A stretch of DNA of 64,000 nucleotides from Bosea sp. F3-2. Its GTDB lineage: Bacteria > Pseudomonadota > Alphaproteobacteria > Rhizobiales > Beijerinckiaceae. Positions 51,884 through 61,183 of this stretch are shown in pieces. Below the pieces are notes generated by a model. That model had not been told where the DNA came from. It worked only from the letters and a program-made list of their open reading frames with translations, and ran no database searches. Within the stretch, counting starts at the first letter, position 1, and every line of letters starts with the position of its first letter. The translations under genes were made by a program, and so were the position numbers. Where the stretch lies: positions 1-64,000 of the forward strand of contig NZ_CP042332.1 in the NCBI RefSeq assembly GCF_008253865.1. The letters run 5' to 3'.

Positions 51884-53530
51884 ATGCCCAATCCTGCAGC
51901 CGAAACGATCCTGCACAACGGCGTGATCCGCACCATGGACGCGGCCAATCCGCTAACCGAGGCTCTCGCCATCGCCGACGGCAAGATCATCAAGGTCGGC
52001 AGCTGGGCGGAAATCGAGCCTCTCCGCGGCGAGCGAACCCATCTCATCGATCTCGGCGGCCGCATGCTGATGCCGGGGCTGATCGATTTTCACGTCCACC
52101 TCCTCTCCAGCATGATCGCGCGTCTGCACACGACGGCGATCGGCACGGCCGACGACTTCGACACGATCCTGCGCAAGATCGGAGAAGCCTGCACGCGCGG
52201 CGATGCGAGCGATTGGGTCGTCGCCAACTCCTATGGCGCGGTCGCATTGCAGCGGATGCGGGAGCCCGATGCGCTCGCGGCCCTGGACGCAGTCAGTGGC
52301 GACCGGCCGGTGGTAATGCAGCATCTCAGCGGCCATGGCCATTTCGCCAATTCCGCGGCCTTGCGGATCGCCGGCATCGACGCTGCGACGCCGAACCCGC
52401 CCGATGGCGAGATCGTCAAGGACGCAGACGGGAGCCCGACCGGCCTGCTCGTTGAATCCGGGGCCTGGGGCGTCACCGCCGCCATTCCGGAGCTGTCGGC
52501 AGTCGGAAAGTCCGAGGCGGCGCGCGCTTCGATCGCCTATCTCAACAGCCTCGGCATCACCGGCTTCGCCGATGCCTCGGCGAGCCTGGAGGCGCTGGAG
52601 TTCTACAAGGCTCTCGACGATGCCAACGCCTTGACCTGCTGGGCCGCCTTCCATCTTGCCCTGAGCCCGACCTGTTCCGGCTATTCGGCCGACGAGGCCA
52701 AGATCATGCGTGAGCAGCGCCGTGAACTCTGCGGCCCGCATATGAACGCCGACTTCGCCAAGATCTTCCTCGATGGCGTGCCCTCGCTGCGCACGGCCGC
52801 GATGCTAGCCCCCTATGCCAGCGCGCCCGACGAGCCGCCGGTCGCGACCTCGCTGACGCTGGACGAGCTGACCGAGACGATCGCGGATTTCGATCGCGAT
52901 GGCCTCGGCGTGAAAGTCCATGCCGTCGGCGATCGTGCCATCCGAATGGTGCTCGACGCCGTCGAGCAAGTACGCCGCCGCAACGGCTCCGGAGGGCCGC
53001 AGCACCAGATCACCCATGGCCAGTTCATCGCGGCAGCAGACATTCCACGCTTGGCCGAGCTCAACGTCCTGCACGACATGTGCCCGCCGCTCTGGCATCC
53101 GAATTCCGCGAGCCTGACGCATCAGCGGATGGTAGGGCCCGAGCGCTATGCGACGGTCTGGCCGGTGCGCGACATCCTCGCCGCCGGCGCGGCGGTCGTC
53201 GCGGCTTCGGATTGGCGCACGATCGCGCCCGACCTCGATCCCTGGGAGGCGATGTGCGGTCTCGTCACCCGCCGCGATCCGACCGGGTGCTATGAGGGCG
53301 CGCACGCCCCCGACCAGGCCGTGAGCGTAGCCGAGGTCCTGCCGCTATATACGACCAACCCCGCCGCAGCCATGCGCCTTAGCGATCGCACCGGCCGGCT
53401 CGCGGCGGGATTGTCGGCGGACATGATCATGCTGGACCGTGACCTGATGACGATCGATCCGTTGGCAATCGCGCAGACTAAGGTACTGGCAACCTGGTTC
53501 CAGGGCAGGCTCGTGCATGGCAGCGCCTGA
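51884..53530 (+). CDS. Amidohydrolase-superfamily enzyme (YtcJ-like)
   Basis: A 548-residue metal-dependent hydrolase. The beta-sandwich start ILHNGVIRTMDAANPLTEAL leads to the HxH motif in MPGLIDFHVHLL; further blocks are KVHAVGDRAIRMVLDAVE, HQITHGQFI and the Asp in VAASDWRT, with FARG-like end AAGLSADMIMLDRDLM. ATG 51884 (GGAAG upstream). It lies between the ABC permeases and a second binding protein, so its substrate is probably the imported compound or a product of it, with an amide or similar bond. Confidence 0.9.
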   Translation: MPNPAAETILHNGVIRTMDAANPLTEALAIADGKIIKVGSWAEIEPLRGERTHLIDLGGRMLMPGLIDFHVHLLSSMIARLHTTAIGTADDFDTILRKIGEACTRGDASDWVVANSYGAVALQRMREPDALAALDAVSGDRPVVMQHLSGHGHFANSAALRIAGIDAATPNPPDGEIVKDADGSPTGLLVESGAWGVTAAIPELSAVGKSEAARASIAYLNSLGITGFADASASLEALEFYKALDDANALTCWAAFHLALSPTCSGYSADEAKIMREQRRELCGPHMNADFAKIFLDGVPSLRTAAMLAPYASAPDEPPVATSLTLDELTETIADFDRDGLGVKVHAVGDRAIRMVLDAVEQVRRRNGSGGPQHQITHGQFIAAADIPRLAELNVLHDMCPPLWHPNSASLTHQRMVGPERYATVWPVRDILAAGAAVVAASDWRTIAPDLDPWEAMCGLVTRRDPTGCYEGAHAPDQAVSVAEVLPLYTTNPAAAMRLSDRTGRLAAGLSADMIMLDRDLMTIDPLAIAQTKVLATWFQGRLVHGSA

Positions 53531-53594
53531 GGCCCGCCTCACCGCACCGCTTGCGAGACGTCACGGGACCATCGACTGAAGGGAGATCAGGAGC

Positions 53595-55181
53595 ATGCAC
53601 CGCCGCCAGTTCATCGCCGGAGCGAGCGCGACCGCCACAGGCCTCGCCATGCCGTGCGTTAGCCATGCGCAATCCAATCGCACCCGCACCTTGCGCTTTG
53701 CCCCGCATGCGGATCTGAGCTTCGTCGATCCGGTCTGGACCCTCGCCTATATCGCGAGAAACCACGGCTTCATGGTGTTCGACACGCTCTATGGGCTGGA
53801 TTCCAGCTTCGAGCCGCAGCCGCAGATGGTGGCGGGCCATGTGGTCGAGAACGATGGCCTTCTGTGGCGGCTGACCTTACGGGAGGGGTTGCTCTTCCAT
53901 GATGGCACGCCGGTGCGCGCGCAGGACTGCGTTGCCAGCATCCGGCGCTGGGCCAATGCGGACGCATTCGGACAGAAGCTCCTGGCTGCGACGGACGAGC
54001 TTTCCGCCGCGTCCGACCGCGAGATCCGGTTTCGGCTGAAGCGCCCCTTCCCGCTGCTGCCCGCCGCGCTCGGTAAGGCAAGCCCGTACATGTGCGCGAT
54101 CATGCCGGAGCGGATTGCCCTGACCCCGCAGACCACGCAGATCACCGAAGTCATAGGCAGCGGGCCGTTCCGCTTCCTCGCTTCCGAGCGGGTACCAGGC
54201 GCCTCGGCCGCCTATGCCAAGTTCGATCGTTATGTCCCGGCCTCCGGCGCGCCAAGCTTCATCGCCGGTCCCAAGGTCGTCCATTTCGACCGGGTGGAGT
54301 GGATAACCATTCCCGACGCCGGCACGGCTGCGGCGGCCCTCCAATCAGGAGAGATCGACTGGTGGGAAGCTCCCCCGCCTGACCTCGTTCCGCTGATGAA
54401 GAGCGCCAGCAACGTCGCCGTTGAGACGCTCGACCCCGCAGGCTCGGTCGGCGTATTCCGCTTCAACCATCTTCATCCGCCCTTCAACAACCCGGCGATC
54501 CGGCGTGCTGTGCTCGGTGCGGTCGATCAGGCGCCGTTCATGCAGGCAGTCGCCGGTGAGGATCCAGCTATGTGGAATGACCGGGTCGGCTTTTTCACGC
54601 CCGGAACGCCCATGGCGAGCGACGCCGGGATGGCGGGACTCTTCGGTCAGCGCGATCTTGCCAAAGTCAAGCGCGAGCTCGCCGCCGCCGGTTATCGCGG
54701 TGAACGGGTCGTCCTACTCGCCGCCTCGAACATCGACGCGATCAACGCGCTCGCCCAGGTCGCGCAGGATTTGCTTACGCGCATCGGCATGAATGTCGAT
54801 TATGTCTCGACCGATTGGGGCACAGTGATGCAGCGGCGCGCCAGCCAGCAGCCGGTCGAGGGCGGCGGCTGGAGCGCCTTCGTCGGCACTTGGTCGGGCA
54901 ACGACCTAGTGAATCCGGCCGTGAGTATCAGCCTGCGCGGCGATGGCAAGGCGGCCGGCGGATGGCTGACCTCGCCCGAAATTGAGCGGCTGCGCGACGC
55001 TTGGTTCGATGCGCCTGACCTCGCCGAACGTCAGCGAATCTGCCGAGCCATCCAGGAACATGCTTTTCAGGATGTACCTTTCATCCCGCTGGGGCAGTGG
55101 AAGACGCAGAGCGTCCGGCGCACGAGCATCACCGACCTTCCGCGCGGCATTCCCCTCTTCTGGGGCGCAAGGCCAAGCTGA
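53595..55181 (+). CDS. Peptide/nickel-type ABC substrate-binding protein (second copy)
   Basis: A 528-residue periplasmic protein, with a Tat-like signal (MHRRQFIAGASATATGLAMP, then SHAQS). LRFAPHADLSFVDPVWTLAY, LFHDGTPVRAQDCVASIRRW and HPPFNNPAIRRAVLGAVDQ line up with the protein at 48292, including the conserved W-E-A/H-P-P-P-D block (DWWEAPPPDLVPL). Two binding proteins for one permease pair suggest two related ligands. AGGGAGATCAGGAGC precedes the ATG. Confidence 0.93.
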   Translation: MHRRQFIAGASATATGLAMPCVSHAQSNRTRTLRFAPHADLSFVDPVWTLAYIARNHGFMVFDTLYGLDSSFEPQPQMVAGHVVENDGLLWRLTLREGLLFHDGTPVRAQDCVASIRRWANADAFGQKLLAATDELSAASDREIRFRLKRPFPLLPAALGKASPYMCAIMPERIALTPQTTQITEVIGSGPFRFLASERVPGASAAYAKFDRYVPASGAPSFIAGPKVVHFDRVEWITIPDAGTAAAALQSGEIDWWEAPPPDLVPLMKSASNVAVETLDPAGSVGVFRFNHLHPPFNNPAIRRAVLGAVDQAPFMQAVAGEDPAMWNDRVGFFTPGTPMASDAGMAGLFGQRDLAKVKRELAAAGYRGERVVLLAASNIDAINALAQVAQDLLTRIGMNVDYVSTDWGTVMQRRASQQPVEGGGWSAFVGTWSGNDLVNPAVSISLRGDGKAAGGWLTSPEIERLRDAWFDAPDLAERQRICRAIQEHAFQDVPFIPLGQWKTQSVRRTSITDLPRGIPLFWGARPS

Positions 55182-55344
55182 TGGGAGAACCGGTGTTCTT
55201 TGATCTCTGATGTCTCGAAAGCGCTTCGATAGGATGGCATCATCGAAATGCCGTTCAGAACACCGCAGGAAATCCGCTCTAGGCGCCCGCCCGGCCAAAT
55301 GCGCTCCTGGCGTTCCAGCATGAATGTGCCCGCGCGCAGCAGCA

Positions 55345-56322
55345 TCACGGTATTAAGACTATGCCGCCGGGGCTGCGCCCAGCTTCCAGCATTTCATGAG
55401 CCTGCGCGGCTTCTGAAAGCGGCAGCGTCAGAGGAGCGATGGGTTGAATGACGCCATTCTGAAATGCGTCGAAAACGCTCTTGGACAAGGCCCTGAGCTG
55501 CGCTTCGGAGCGCATGTAATGAAACAGAATGGGCCGGACAACCGAAAGCGACCGGTCAGCGAGCGCGCTCGGGGCAAAAGGCCCTACGGACCCTGATGCC
55601 TGCCCGTAATTGACCAATGTTCCCAGAAAACCAAGGCATTCCATCGACCCCTGAAATGTATCCTTCCCGATTGCGTCAAAGGCCGCTGCCACTCCCTCTC
55701 CTCCCGTCAGTGCTCTCACCCGCTCCACGAAGTCCTCTTCCCGGTAAAGAATGGTATGGAGCGCACCAGCTCGTTCGGCGACCGCAGCCTTTTCACGGCT
55801 GCCCACAGTTCCGATCACCTTGGCCCCGATATGTCGGCACCAACTGGTGAGCAATTGGCCGACGCCTCCAGCAGCCGCATGAACAAGGACCGTTTCGCCC
55901 GCCCTAACTGCGTGCGCGCGAGTAACGAGAACGCTCACGGTGAGCGCCTTCATTAGTGTAGCAGCGAGTTCGGCATCACCTAGCTGTTCAGGCAGCGAGA
56001 TCGCTTCGGAAGCAGGTAAAAGGCGATGTGTGGCATAACCCCCATATCTTCCGCTGACCCAACCGATACGGTTGCCGACCTGGTGAGATGTCACGCCGGC
56101 TCCGATCGCTTCCACATACCCAACAGCTTCAATTCCTGGAATTCCGGGCAAATTCAGCGTTCTGTATAGCCCCGACCGAACGTAGCAGTCATGGAAATTC
56201 ACGCCGATGGCCGAATGCCTGACCAAGAGTTCGCCAGGGCCCGGAGGAGTCAGATCGGCAACCGCCAAACGCAGCTCCTCAGGTCCGCCATGTTGAGCAA
56301 GAATGATTGCGTGAATTTGCAT
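55345..56322 (-). CDS. Zinc-free quinone oxidoreductase-like protein (MDR family)
   Basis: A 325-residue NADPH-dependent medium-chain reductase. GVNFHDCYVRSGLYRTLNLP, GIPGIEAVGYVEAIGAGV and the dinucleotide block VLVHAAAGGVGQLLTSWCRH are typical of QOR (QorA). The structural zinc lobe is missing, as usual in QORs. It reduces quinones or other enones. It is convergent with the ABC operon and belongs to the next region. Confidence 0.92.
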   Translation of the reverse strand: MQIHAIILAQHGGPEELRLAVADLTPPGPGELLVRHSAIGVNFHDCYVRSGLYRTLNLPGIPGIEAVGYVEAIGAGVTSHQVGNRIGWVSGRYGGYATHRLLPASEAISLPEQLGDAELAATLMKALTVSVLVTRAHAVRAGETVLVHAAAGGVGQLLTSWCRHIGAKVIGTVGSREKAAVAERAGALHTILYREEDFVERVRALTGGEGVAAAFDAIGKDTFQGSMECLGFLGTLVNYGQASGSVGPFAPSALADRSLSVVRPILFHYMRSEAQLRALSKSVFDAFQNGVIQPIAPLTLPLSEAAQAHEMLEAGRSPGGIVLIP

Positions 56323-56380
56323 TTAGCACCCCATCTTCTGTCGCCTTAATAATCACGACTCGCCTTTTCCCGAACAATAT

Positions 56381-57397
56381 TTAGGGAAAATGGATACATT
56401 CAGATGTTATGACGACTAGATCTTCCTTCTCGTAGTCAAAGTGAGCATTCTTATATGCAGCCAGCTGCGGAAGAATCTGGGTCCAATTTGCGCTCGTGAC
56501 GCACTCAACTAGCCAGTGAACTGCCGGCGCAGCTGCCTCTGCATATCTAGTTGCGCTGGTTGCGGCTCCACGAACTATCATTGGCTGAGAAACCGACCAC
56601 GGCGTTAGGCCATGGCTTGGGGGGAAATCGGGGTCATCCGAAAGACCAACCAATTCGGCTTTTACCCCCATGATGGCCATGATGGCCCGTCCGATTTCGA
56701 CAACGGACGGGCTGTCCGCATCCGAAACGTTTGCGATCTCCGGCAAATCTCCCGCCACTGCTTTGACCACTGCATCCGCAATAGCGGCGACCGAAGTCGT
56801 TTGAAAACGGCTTCTGCCCTCATAAGCGAGCGGGATGACTGCTCTGCCATCGAGCAGTCTTTTGACAAACCACCACTCTCGCGCGTGTTTGCTTTCAGGC
56901 CCATGAATCGCGCAGGGGCGCAGTATCGTGACTGGGCACGCCGATTTGCCGAGAAGCAGCGCCTCCATGGCGCGCTTTCGAGTTGAGTAGGTTTCCGGCC
57001 CGGGAGGTATCGTTGGACTTTGCTCAGTCAACGGTACAGAAAACGAAGGGAACCCGCCGCGAGCAGCTTCGTCGAGCGTTCGAGCTTGGTTGTCGCAATA
57101 GACGCTGGCGCTGGAGATAGCCACGATACGCCCTGCCGACCGGCCCGCGTGCACGAGACACCCGGCATCGAGCGCATCGAAGGCAACGCAAGAAAGCAGC
57201 AGGTCCGTATCTGTCCCCACGATCGCGTGCAAACCGTCTGCGTCGCGGGCATCCGCTTCAATATGCCAACAGCCATCCGGGACGGCGGTGGCCCCGCGGC
57301 TGACAACTTGCACGTCCCATCCATCGCCGATCAGGCGTCGGGCAGTTGCAAGCCCGACTTGACCGGTCCCGCCTATGATCACAGCTCTCGAAGGCAT
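56381..57397 (-). CDS. NAD-dependent epimerase/dehydratase-family protein
   Basis: A 338-residue short-chain dehydrogenase of the extended/atypical type. The NAD block is VIIGGTGQVGLATARRLIGD. YSTRKRAMEALLLGKSACPV provides the Tyr-x3-Lys-like pair (YSTRK) of the active site. It ends TTSVAAIADAVVKAVAGDLP and a variable tail. Substrate not clear; nucleotide sugars or small ketones are possible. It lies 45 bp after the GNAT gene in the TetR-controlled minus-strand unit. Confidence 0.85.
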   Translation of the reverse strand: MPSRAVIIGGTGQVGLATARRLIGDGWDVQVVSRGATAVPDGCWHIEADARDADGLHAIVGTDTDLLLSCVAFDALDAGCLVHAGRSAGRIVAISSASVYCDNQARTLDEAARGGFPSFSVPLTEQSPTIPPGPETYSTRKRAMEALLLGKSACPVTILRPCAIHGPESKHAREWWFVKRLLDGRAVIPLAYEGRSRFQTTSVAAIADAVVKAVAGDLPEIANVSDADSPSVVEIGRAIMAIMGVKAELVGLSDDPDFPPSHGLTPWSVSQPMIVRGAATSATRYAEAAAPAVHWLVECVTSANWTQILPQLAAYKNAHFDYEKEDLVVITSECIHFP

Positions 57398-57442
57398 CGT
57401 TATATTCGGCCGAATTTGTGAATTTGAAGAGTTCTACAAATC

Positions 57443-58216
57443 TCATTCAACTGCATTCCGGAGCTCGGCAGTCCAGTTTCCATAGAATTGCAGACCCGCC
57501 GATTTGCCGAGGGCCGCAGAAGCGCTGTTGTCCCGTTGGCACCGGAACTGCGGGTGTAACCCCTCCCCGACCGCGTAAGTAGACATCGCCAGCACGACGT
57601 TCCGACCGAAACCGCGCCCCCGCTCTGAGACCAAGGTTAGCACCCCGATGTCTCCGATCGCTGAGTTCATCCAAGGGTAGATGCTGCCCGCGGCCACCAA
57701 CCTTTTACCCGAAAAGGCGCCGAAAGCCGCCCAATGCTCCAGCTCGACATAGGCCGCATCGAGATCTGGCAGCGAGACTTCGGCCTGAAATGCTGCGAAC
57801 AATTCGGCGTCCGCCGGGCCGAGCCGTCTGACTCCCTCCGGCATAGGCATCCGAGCCAGACGCCGCGTTTCGGCTTCGGAATAGTGGTGCAGCAGGTCCG
57901 CGCCATTCAGCGTGATGCCTTGATGAGCCAAGGTCTTCTGTAGCTGCTCAACGGTCCAGTTTTGACCAAGCGGCTCCACAAGCGCGGAAACCTCTGGCGA
58001 CATAACGACCCGCACGTCCCCCGCTGCATGTTCGAGGATCATAATCCGTATATCCTCTCCGAGAGCTCGGTTGAGGCCGTATTGGAGCTTGGAGTCGGGC
58101 GTCCGAACTCGCTGGAATAGACTATCCCAGAAGGCGTCGACCTCCCGGGAGAACGTCGTTTTGACCTTCGCTTCCTCGAATCTGGAACTGGCAGACAGAC
58201 AGCCTCGCGCGCTCAC
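57443..58216 (-). CDS. GNAT-family N-acetyltransferase
   Basis: A 257-residue protein. The C-terminal half has the GNAT fold: ELEHWAAFGAFSGKRLVAAG, then IGVLTLVSERGRGFGRNVVL, where RGRGFG is the acetyl-CoA pyrophosphate-binding loop, and RCQRDNSASAALGKSAGLQF. The N-terminal ~120 residues are an extra domain without known match. ATG 58216 overlaps the stop of the ABC-domain gene (ATGA). Substrate unknown. Confidence 0.85.
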   Translation of the reverse strand: MSARGCLSASSRFEEAKVKTTFSREVDAFWDSLFQRVRTPDSKLQYGLNRALGEDIRIMILEHAAGDVRVVMSPEVSALVEPLGQNWTVEQLQKTLAHQGITLNGADLLHHYSEAETRRLARMPMPEGVRRLGPADAELFAAFQAEVSLPDLDAAYVELEHWAAFGAFSGKRLVAAGSIYPWMNSAIGDIGVLTLVSERGRGFGRNVVLAMSTYAVGEGLHPQFRCQRDNSASAALGKSAGLQFYGNWTAELRNAVE

Positions 58217-59190
58217 GGCGTTAAACTCGTTGCCTTGTTACCGACTTCTGCATTTGCCGTTGCCCATTCGGGCGATGCTCCTGGCGCGGCAGCGTTGGCG
58301 GAAACCCGTTTGCCGATGTTCTTAAGACGGGCCAACTGGTCAATGACCGTCGGCGCCTCGTCGAGGCTTGAGACGAACGTCCAGAGGTAGGTTATGACCG
58401 AATAGATGTGGCCTGCATTCGTGCTGCTCGAGCCCGCCATGTGAACGATCGCGAAGCCGAAAAGCGACGCCGCAACGACGCCGAGCACCAGGTAAGCTGC
58501 CGCCTCGCGATCAGATAGAAGAACCCGAAGCTTTGCCGTCACCTTGTAGTGTCGGGCTAACGCCGATCGACTTTGAGCGTCGATAATCCCGATTTCCTGC
58601 TCGAGACGCCGGTTCAATCGGCCGTGCAGAATTTCGTTCTTACGCCCGAAGCGCGGCATCCACATAAGATTCAGCAGCAGGGCTGCAACGCTGACCGCGC
58701 CAACGAGAGGCTCGAGAATCAAGAGCATCCCAACGGCTCCGACGAGCGAAACTAGCGAGGTGAGTATCGTCGGGAGATGCTTGTCGAAGAAGTCGACGAA
58801 CTCGCGCGCCAATACGACGCGCGCAGCAACCGTGGATACGTTCCCGCCTCTTGAGCCTTGTTCCAGCGCGACCCGAACCGCGATCCCGGCATAGATGCCG
58901 GTGTACACGCGCGTGTCCACTGCCCGACGGGCTGCCCCCACGACCCAGAACGACAAGACGATGCCTGCGTAGGATGCGGCCGACAGCGCATTTCCCGCAA
59001 TGATCGCGTTCACTGCAAATCCCGCAAAGAGGGGGTACGCAAGAAAGAGCGCGTTCTCCAATGCGACCAGCGCCAGGGTGAGCGTTAGCTTTCCTGGATT
59101 CGAACTGGCGATATGGGAGAGCGAGCTCGTGGCGGTGGGCTCAGCCTCGACGCGAGCTGCTGATGGCGGTAGCTGATGAGTGTGGATCAT
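58213..59190 (-). CDS. Stand-alone ABC exporter transmembrane domain (six helices, no ATPase)
   Basis: A 325-residue membrane protein. Helices start at ALVALENALFLAYPLFAGFA and run to about residue 285. The block YAGIAVRVALEQGSRGGNVSTVAARVV-like region after the second helix matches type IV ABC exporters. There is no Walker A, signature or Walker B sequence; the protein stops where an exporter would go on to its nucleotide-binding domain. No partner ATPase is encoded nearby. ATG 59190. The promoter contains two TetR operators. Confidence 0.8.
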   Translation of the reverse strand: MIHTHQLPPSAARVEAEPTATSSLSHIASSNPGKLTLTLALVALENALFLAYPLFAGFAVNAIIAGNALSAASYAGIVLSFWVVGAARRAVDTRVYTGIYAGIAVRVALEQGSRGGNVSTVAARVVLAREFVDFFDKHLPTILTSLVSLVGAVGMLLILEPLVGAVSVAALLLNLMWMPRFGRKNEILHGRLNRRLEQEIGIIDAQSRSALARHYKVTAKLRVLLSDREAAAYLVLGVVAASLFGFAIVHMAGSSSTNAGHIYSVITYLWTFVSSLDEAPTVIDQLARLKNIGKRVSANAAAPGASPEWATANAEVGNKATSLTP

Positions 59191-59196
59191 AGGATG

Positions 59197-59238
59197 ATTT
59201 GAGCGATTGCTCAAATATGTAATTGAGCGAGCGCTCAA
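59197..59238. promoter_or_regulatory. Two TetR operators between the ABC-domain gene and tetR
   Basis: ATTTGAGCGATTGCTCAAAT (59197-59216) and TTGAGCGAGCGCTCAA (59223-59238) are palindromes of the form TTGAGC-n4-GCTCAA. They lie between the divergent starts at 59190 and 59255, so one regulator can control both directions. Confidence 0.85.
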
Positions 59239-59254
59239 GCGCAAGGGGCTGAGA

Positions 59255-59854
59255 ATGGCGCTGCGAACACGGATATCTTCCGAGGGAAACACCCGCGAAC
59301 AGATCCTAGCGGCAGCACTGGAACTGTTCAGCGAGCGAGGATTCGCGAATGTATCGACGCGGGACCTAGCGGAGAAGGCCGGGATCGCCAGGAGCCACGT
59401 CTATCATTATTTCAAGAATTGGCAGACGCTGCGCCACGAAGTATTCGACCGCTTTGCACAAGAACAGTATGACGACCTGCTTTCAGGCATGGCCAATCTA
59501 AATCCAGACCAGAAACTAGCGGTTTTCTTTCGGGAGTTCATGGCGGATGGATCCAAGACCGGGATCGCGATGTGGCTGGATGCTTGGGATGAAGCACTGC
59601 ACGATCCCGTCTTGGCCGAAGCCTATATCGCCGTCAACAAGCGCTGGCAGGCGCTTCTCGCAAGCATCATTGCCGAAGGAAATCGAACCGGACAGTTTTC
59701 TTGCGGATCGCCAGAGCGCGCAGCTCGCCAGCTTTACGCGCTGGCAATGGGCTATTCCGACACCTTAATTCTCGCGCCGTCCGAAGCGCTTGTTCGAGAA
59801 ATCCTGAGCGAGGTCGCTGAAGCAACCCGGATGTTGGTTGGTTCACGGCAGTAA
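59255..59854 (+). CDS. TetR/AcrR-family transcriptional regulator
   Basis: A 199-residue repressor-type protein. The N-terminal helix-turn-helix reads TREQILAAALELFSERGFAN, VSTRDLAEKAGIARSHVYHY and FKNWQTLRHEVFDRF. The C-terminal ligand domain ends ALAMGYSDTLILAPSEAL. ATG 59255 lies behind AAGGGGCTGAGA. It probably binds the four TTGAGC-n4-GCTCAA sites around it and so represses itself, the minus-strand unit and the DUF418 unit; inference from position. Confidence 0.92.
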   Translation: MALRTRISSEGNTREQILAAALELFSERGFANVSTRDLAEKAGIARSHVYHYFKNWQTLRHEVFDRFAQEQYDDLLSGMANLNPDQKLAVFFREFMADGSKTGIAMWLDAWDEALHDPVLAEAYIAVNKRWQALLASIIAEGNRTGQFSCGSPERAARQLYALAMGYSDTLILAPSEALVREILSEVAEATRMLVGSRQ

Positions 59855-60002
59855 GCCCCAGCCAGATCATCGAAGCCTTGGCGCGACACGACTGTCGCCA
59901 CCTCCCGTACCCGCTCGCACGGACCGGTTTTGCCGACGGCGCAAGCGTCCAGACACTTCAACATCCTTCAACGCACTGCCCGATTAAACACGGCTTGACA
60001 TA

Positions 60003-60041
60003 TTGAGCGGTCGCTCAATATGAACTTGAGCAGTCGCTCAA
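60003..60041. promoter_or_regulatory. Two TetR operators before the DUF418 gene
   Basis: TTGAGCGGTCGCTCAA (60003-60018, inside a longer palindrome with ATA/TAT flanks) and TTGAGCAGTCGCTCAA (60026-60041). A TTGACA box (59995-60000) touches the first. They are the same sites as upstream of tetR, 0.8 kb away, so this gene belongs to the same regulon. Confidence 0.85.
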
Positions 60042-60054
60042 TTTTGTGCTCAAC

Positions 60055-61176
60055 ATGGCTACCAGTTCCCGTTCCACCGAAGTCGATACAATCCGTGCCG
60101 CTGCCCTGATCGGGATATGCGTTGTGAACGTCCCCTTTCTGGGTTTGCCCGCGATTCAGGCGGTAGGCACGCCTCAGGGCACAAGTGATCGGTTCGCGGC
60201 GTTCGCCGTCGAATTCCTGTTCCAGGGGAAATTCTTTCTGCTCTTTTCCTTTGTTTTCGGCTGGGGCGTGGAACTTCAATCACGAGCTGCTGCGCGAGCC
60301 AGCGCGTCTTTTGGCAGGCGCTATTTTCGCCGGTTGGCCGCATTGGCTGTTCTGGGTTGTCTCCACGCCGCCTTGGTGTTTCCCGGAGACATTCTGTTGA
60401 TCTACGCGATCCTGGGCGTGCTGCTCTGGCCGTGCCGCAACATGGCGCCCCGGCGCCTACTCATGCTCGCGTTCCTTATGATCGTCGTGGAACTTCTCAC
60501 GTTGGGCGCATTGGCATTTGTGACTCAGGGCACCGCTGGGCTGCCTCAGCCCTCCGGCGGGAGCGTCGGGCAAGGTGTCCTTGCCCGGGTATCGGAATGG
60601 CCAGAAACGCTAGGCTTCCTACTGCTTTTTCAAGGCCCCTTGGCGTTTGGAGCTTTCCTAGCAGGACTCGCGTCAGCGAAATCCAGGTTCTTCGAACCTG
60701 ACAGCGACGGCCGCCGGAGGCTTGGCCGATCAGTTCCATGGCTCTGGGTGCTCGCTATTCCGGCAAACTTGGCATTCGCGATCTTCTCGAAAAGCGAAGG
60801 CTTGCCGGGCTTGGTAGGCTTCCTGAGCTTCGCAGTTGGAGCTCCGAGCCTTGCGGCAATATATCTGCACATGCTGGTGAAGATTGACGCCGCGCATCTC
60901 CTGCCGAAAATCGTTCGTCGCGCCGGACAGAACTCGCTAACCGCCTACGTCCTCCAGGGTGTGATAGCTGGCACTGTCTTCGGAGGCTATGGCCTGGGTT
61001 GGTTTGGAGCACTCGGTCAGCTTCAGCTCATCCCGCTCGCCATCGTGCTGGCAACGCTCTCCATGATGATCACCTCGCTCGCCGCGCTGGTGATCGGCTA
61101 CGGCCCTCTAGAGCTGCTTCTAAGAAGAATGACTTATCACGGCGAGAAATCTGTTCGCCAGTTCACTAACGCTTGA
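60055..61176 (+). CDS. DUF418 (YeiB-like) membrane protein
   Basis: A 373-residue protein with about nine helices. EVDTIRAAALIGICVVNVPF, FLFQGKFFLLFSFVFGWGVE and RRLAALAVLGCLHAALVFPG, then QNSLTAYVLQGVIAGTVFGG near the end, are the DUF418/acyltransferase-3-like blocks. ATG 60055 was chosen. The role of the family is unknown; membrane transport or acyl modification have been suggested from fold similarity. It is followed after 7 bp by a GNAT gene. Confidence 0.85.
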   Translation: MATSSRSTEVDTIRAAALIGICVVNVPFLGLPAIQAVGTPQGTSDRFAAFAVEFLFQGKFFLLFSFVFGWGVELQSRAAARASASFGRRYFRRLAALAVLGCLHAALVFPGDILLIYAILGVLLWPCRNMAPRRLLMLAFLMIVVELLTLGALAFVTQGTAGLPQPSGGSVGQGVLARVSEWPETLGFLLLFQGPLAFGAFLAGLASAKSRFFEPDSDGRRRLGRSVPWLWVLAIPANLAFAIFSKSEGLPGLVGFLSFAVGAPSLAAIYLHMLVKIDAAHLLPKIVRRAGQNSLTAYVLQGVIAGTVFGGYGLGWFGALGQLQLIPLAIVLATLSMMITSLAALVIGYGPLELLLRRMTYHGEKSVRQFTNA

Positions 61177-61183
61177 GATCGCC

